From positions 1,081,754 to 1,145,753 of the forward strand of contig JAGQDJ010000019.1 of the NCBI GenBank assembly GCA_022885665.1: DNA of 64,000 bases, read 5' to 3'. The notes beneath the pieces are model-generated. The model was not told where the DNA came from and searched no databases. It saw only the letters and a list, made by a program, of their open reading frames with translations. Positions 60,901 to 64,000 of the stretch are shown here, in pieces. The number at the start of each line of letters is the position of its first letter. Position 1 is the first letter of the stretch. The position numbers were made by a program, and so were the translations under genes. The stretch is from Triops longicaudatus. Lineage: Eukaryota > Arthropoda > Branchiopoda > Notostraca > Triopsidae.

Positions 60901-62909
60901 GGAAAAATTCTCCGAAGTTTCTGAATGGTGATCTTTTGGGTTAGCGCGTCCTTGAACAAAGATTTTTACCCTCCCCGTAACTATCGACATAAGTTCCCAG
61001 CGTGTGGCAAAGGCTATCTTAAAAGGTCAAATATAGGGGTCATTCGAGATCAATATCCCGCCCCCAGCGTAGGGCTAGCACCAACACAAGAGGAAGTACG
61101 ATACCCGGCGTGGCGTCAGAGGCTGTGGAGGTTGGAGACTTCCCTTGAGTGCCATTGCTTGGACGAGTAGGATCTGACGGGTTGAAGAGTAAAAAAAAAA
61201 AAATAGGGAATTTTTCAGGGCAGGAAAAAGGGAGTGAAAATGGGGTAAAAAGGGGTAAAATTTGAAGAGAAGGGTGGGGGTAAACAAAACAGCCAGATGA
61301 GAGAATGAAATTTCGACAGTTTTGTAAACTAAAATTGGACAAGACACGCACAAAACGATGTTCCCCGAAAGTTAAGTAGTTGCATTACAAATACAATACA
61401 GTGACCCATACTTGCATTACAAATGCAGTACAGTAACCCATAAAGCGAAACAAGACCTAAGAAACTCATAATATGAATGTAACTAAGGTTGGTAACACAT
61501 GCTCATGCAACAACGTCTATTTGCATTCGGGTATTAGAAAAATATAAAATTTCCCCTTTTTGGTAGGATAAAAAAAGCTCTACTACTCCTCTATACACAA
61601 AGCTATAGTCTACTTGTAAACAAATATGTACAAAACGAACGTACCTTTGGCCGTGCGGAGTAAAATCTCAGCCGGTGGGCTGTTTCCGATAGAATTGTGG
61701 GCACGGAGTTCAATGCGGTAGACAGTGTCGGGACTGAGGTTCTTCATTTCGTAGCGGACGTTGCCCGGATACGAAATCTGTTGGTCTACGGAAGCGCCAG
61801 CTACTTCCCAACCTTTAGTCGAGTTTCGCACCTAGAAGAAAGATTTAAAAAAATAAATAAAAAATGTTATTATTGACACACATTTTTTTGTACTTTTATA
61901 GTATGCATTACAAAACAATATTGAAGATCACAACAATAAGACTTATACATAACACAATAGAGTCTGCTTAATCGAATAAGCTCGAGAATGGATAGACAAA
62001 ATACAACAAACCGAAGTGCCTTTACACTGCCTAATAGGTAACAGGACTGTTAATTTGGATAATTATAAAGAGGCCTATTTAATTAACTGATACTATTATA
62101 TTGACAGTAAAATCTCGTTACAATAAACCTCCTCAGGAATGCAAAAGTTGTTCGGTGTGTTTAAAGTTCCTTCTACCAGGCACTTTTCCTGTACATTTAC
62201 ATAACTCTGGTACACCGTGCCCGATAGGTCCTTATGAAAAGCGGTTCGCTTTAACGAGACCCTTTTGTACAACATTGCTATAGGTGCGATCGTAGTATTT
62301 TCTGTAATATTTTTAAGCAATGTTAATAAACAATTTAAATACTGTAGAATATCGTTATACGAACCGACGTAAAAGACGTCCGGACTGAACATATATCGAA
62401 CAGTTCGGCACATACGAAGTTTCGCTATATACTGTATATTTACGTAATTCTGGAACCTTTATAACTCGTAGATCACATCCGACGGTCCACTATAAAACAT
62501 TTCGCTATAATGAAATTCTACAGTTTTATTACTTAAAGTTAGGAATATGTATGCGGAATGGGATTTTAGACTGAAAACCATGCTTTATTGTTATTTGGTA
62601 TCAATCTAAGCTTTCGCCTATTGACTTTTTTTCTTACTTGGTAGTAAGTGATTTGGAAGTAGTCAATGGGCTCGCCATTGTCAGGAGGTGCGGTCCAGAT
62701 CAATTCGTACTTGTCAGGGTAAGGCGTGACGACGATTCCAGACGAGGGTGAGGGTGACGCAAGAATCGTAGGTTCTTCTGGAGCAGAGCGTTTGGGCATC
62801 GTCCTGGTTTCGGTATAATCCCAAGGTCCGTAGCCCACTTGGTTCTTAGCAGCGAAGCGGAATACGTAAGTGGTTTGGGGTTCCAAGTTCTCAAGAATGT
62901 AAGGGTAAT
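57917..62909 (-). CDS. Fas2: Fasciclin-2 / NCAM-type adhesion molecule, C-terminal part (transmembrane form)
   Basis: Homophilic neuronal adhesion protein. Exons seen, all in phase: 62638-62909 and 61645-61831 (fibronectin III modules: YPYILENLEPQTTYVFRF, then MKNLSPDTVYRIELRAHN), 59023-59157 (juxtamembrane and transmembrane: GFIIGVIVAVLIVILVLVDV, then CYCVN), 58624-58705 and 58447-58542 (cytoplasmic), 57917-58013 (last exon). The tail reads AEKKELIPPEGNG and ends KDSPV, a class I-type PDZ ligand that in Drosophila Fas2 binds Discs-large. CYCVNKTGI and the tail layout favour Fas2 over other NCAM-like proteins. The Ig domains and signal peptide lie beyond the right edge; an intron of at least 1.1 kb starts at 62910. 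Compare the alternative exon at 61040. Confidence 0.88.
58755..58992. mobile_element. Tigger/pogo-like MITE in a Fas2 intron
   Basis: Inverted ends acaaaatttcgctataacaa (left) and gttatagcgagattttact (right) match over about 18 of 20 bases. The interior is AT-rich and non-coding. It sits in the intron right after the transmembrane exon (58706-59022). Related to the elements at 62105 and 43915. Confidence 0.55.
61040..61173 (-). CDS. Fas2: Alternative Fas2 C-terminal exon, probable GPI-anchored form
   Basis: Lies in the intron between the last fibronectin exon (ends 61645) and the transmembrane exon. Acceptor gtcag before 61173 has the same phase 1 as the transmembrane exon, so either can follow AAAG at 61645. 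It encodes DPTRPSNGTQGKSPTSTASD, then the hydrophobic GIVLPLVLVLAL, RWGRDIDLE and stop. A Ser/Thr/Gly/Asp linker followed by a short hydrophobic tail is what a GPI signal looks like, and insect Fas2 is known in GPI forms. The charged last nine residues are atypical. Confidence 0.6.
62105..62523. mobile_element. Tigger/pogo-like MITE in a Fas2 intron
   Basis: About 420 bp. Left end cagtaaaatctcgttacaat; right end, reversed, is ctgtagaatttcattatagc. Differences between ends are mostly transitions. No open frame. It lies between the two fibronectin exons of Fas2. Confidence 0.5.
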
Positions 62910-64000
62910 CTGTTCCAAACGACGCCATAAAAACAGAAATCAGTACAATCTTCAACCAACCCCTGAAATGTCTTTTCACGACTTAAATAGTCCTGTCTTT
63001 TGCTACTAAGTCAAAAATAAAATCCTCTCTAATAAGCCAGAGTAAATCCTAATTTAGTATGGCAAAAAACTTGAAACCAAAGAAAAAAATAGCGAGATAA
63101 AAGAAAAACAGTTGATATGGATTCTTCTACGTTATTACTTCCCAGAAAAAGCTTGTTTTTTAAGAAGGTATTTAAAGTGAAATAGTCTACAATGCGTTGT
63201 AATAACTTCTAAATGGCTTAAATGCTTTTCAAAAAAGTTTTCCCAATTGAAACTAGCTTCCCAACCCACGCTTCCAAGCACCTAAGAGTCCCAGTACAAG
63301 CACCATGACAACAAAAACGTTGAAAATACAAAAGCCATCTTAAGCAACTGAAATGCATGTCCACCGTAAAGCATGTCACACACAAGATTGCCATTCCCTT
63401 GACTTGAACGTTACAGGTCAAGCTTGCCGAACTGTATACAAGATTTAATCTTAAAAGCATGCACATACGTTTTTCAATGCCAAAAACACAAGCAACTCAA
63501 AAATGCAAACACGGATTACACTGCTTCACCAAACTTTCATGGCTTTCCTTTTTTATACATTTCCTCCCTTACTTGGTGAGGAGCTGTAACTCTTCCATTT
63601 AGCCAAGCTAGTATAAACCCTCTAAGCACTATAATTCACTCAATCCTGGTACTGGGTTATGGAAAATTCATATAATAATAGATCTCAATGACCTCCATGC
63701 CCTAGTTCAAACAGAATCCCCACATTAATAATCCAACATAATCCAGTCCAAAATGAGGTTCTTCCATTCTTAATGCTAACGTATCTGGAAATTGGAACGT
63801 TGCCATCTTGGGACACAATGACACTTTTTCCCGCTCAATGTGCTAGTAAACGGAAAAAAAAGAGCCAAGTCCAAATATGGCAACTCTAGCTTCGCAAAAA
63901 TAGTGGTATAGCATGCAAATCAATAAGTAACGCTTTCTTTGCTAACATAACTTCACCTTTAACATACTTCAATGTCTATAATTACAAATAGATAAATTTA
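62910..64000. other. Fas2 intron running to the window edge
   Basis: No exon-like frame with matching splice sites and phase was found. The frame at 63218-63466 on the minus strand has no family resemblance. Upstream Fas2 exons should lie beyond the right edge. Confidence 0.6.

Noticed and set aside
1..64000. CRISPR arrays, operons, bacterial promoters or Shine-Dalgarno sites
   Set aside because: The window is clearly eukaryotic, with spliced genes throughout; no direct-repeat arrays of that kind were seen.

Overview
The window is a gene-dense stretch of an animal nuclear genome, AT-rich, with many compact introns (mostly about 50-80 bp, all GT-AG except one). Gene content points to an arthropod: Fasciclin-2-type adhesion molecule with TM and probable GPI C-termini, Sulf1, rotated-abdomen/POMT1, Tapas/TDRD7 and a UBF-type HMG protein. 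Small introns and moderate AT richness fit a crustacean such as a daphniid-like branchiopod, but the species cannot be fixed from sequence alone. I rebuilt exon chains by hand; splice phases close in every gene listed as a complete CDS.

Layout, left to right. 1-420 (-): 5' part of an unrecognised gene, divergent from POMT1 (923-4774, +), a protein O-mannosyltransferase. PSMB7, the proteasome beta-2 subunit (5022-6447, -), converges on it. Then a C2H2 zinc-finger protein (7311-8735, -); an ARM-like plus Schlafen/AlbA_2-like protein (10202-12463, +); ALDH8A1-type aldehyde dehydrogenase (12609-14756, -); a MEIOC-like protein (15412-17230, +); RBM18 (17510-18373, -); ribosomal protein S8 (18568-19959, +); TDRD7/Tapas with two LOTUS and three Tudor domains (21308-25843, +); two cytoplasmic poly(A)-binding protein genes arranged head to head (26542-28989, - and 30338-32879, +); a UBF/UBTF-like nucleolar HMG-box factor (35198-38259, -).

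The second half is sparser. A GC-rich LTR-retrotransposon remnant (about 38430-39790) separates UBF from the heparan-sulfate endosulfatase Sulf1 (40498-48001, -), which carries a hAT-like MITE and a Tigger/pogo-like MITE in one intron. About 6 kb without a recognisable gene follows, then the mitochondrial exonuclease MGME1 (54178-55618, -), and the 3' end of Fas2 (57917-62909, -; 5' part beyond the window), which has a transmembrane C-terminus, an alternative GPI-like C-terminal exon and two further Tigger-like MITEs in its introns.

Functional themes: most genes are housekeeping (proteasome, ribosome, rDNA transcription, mtDNA maintenance, glycosylation). The 10-33 kb block is enriched in RNA and germline regulators (Schlafen-like, MEIOC-like, RBM18, TDRD7/Tapas, two PABPs). 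Neighbours usually alternate strand, giving divergent promoter pairs and convergent 3' ends. The most noteworthy observations are an apparent GT-TG intron in RBM18, the ARM+AlbA_2 protein, the MEIOC-like gene, the duplicated divergent PABPs, a donor choice in TDRD7 that decides the reading frame, and the alternative Fas2 tails.
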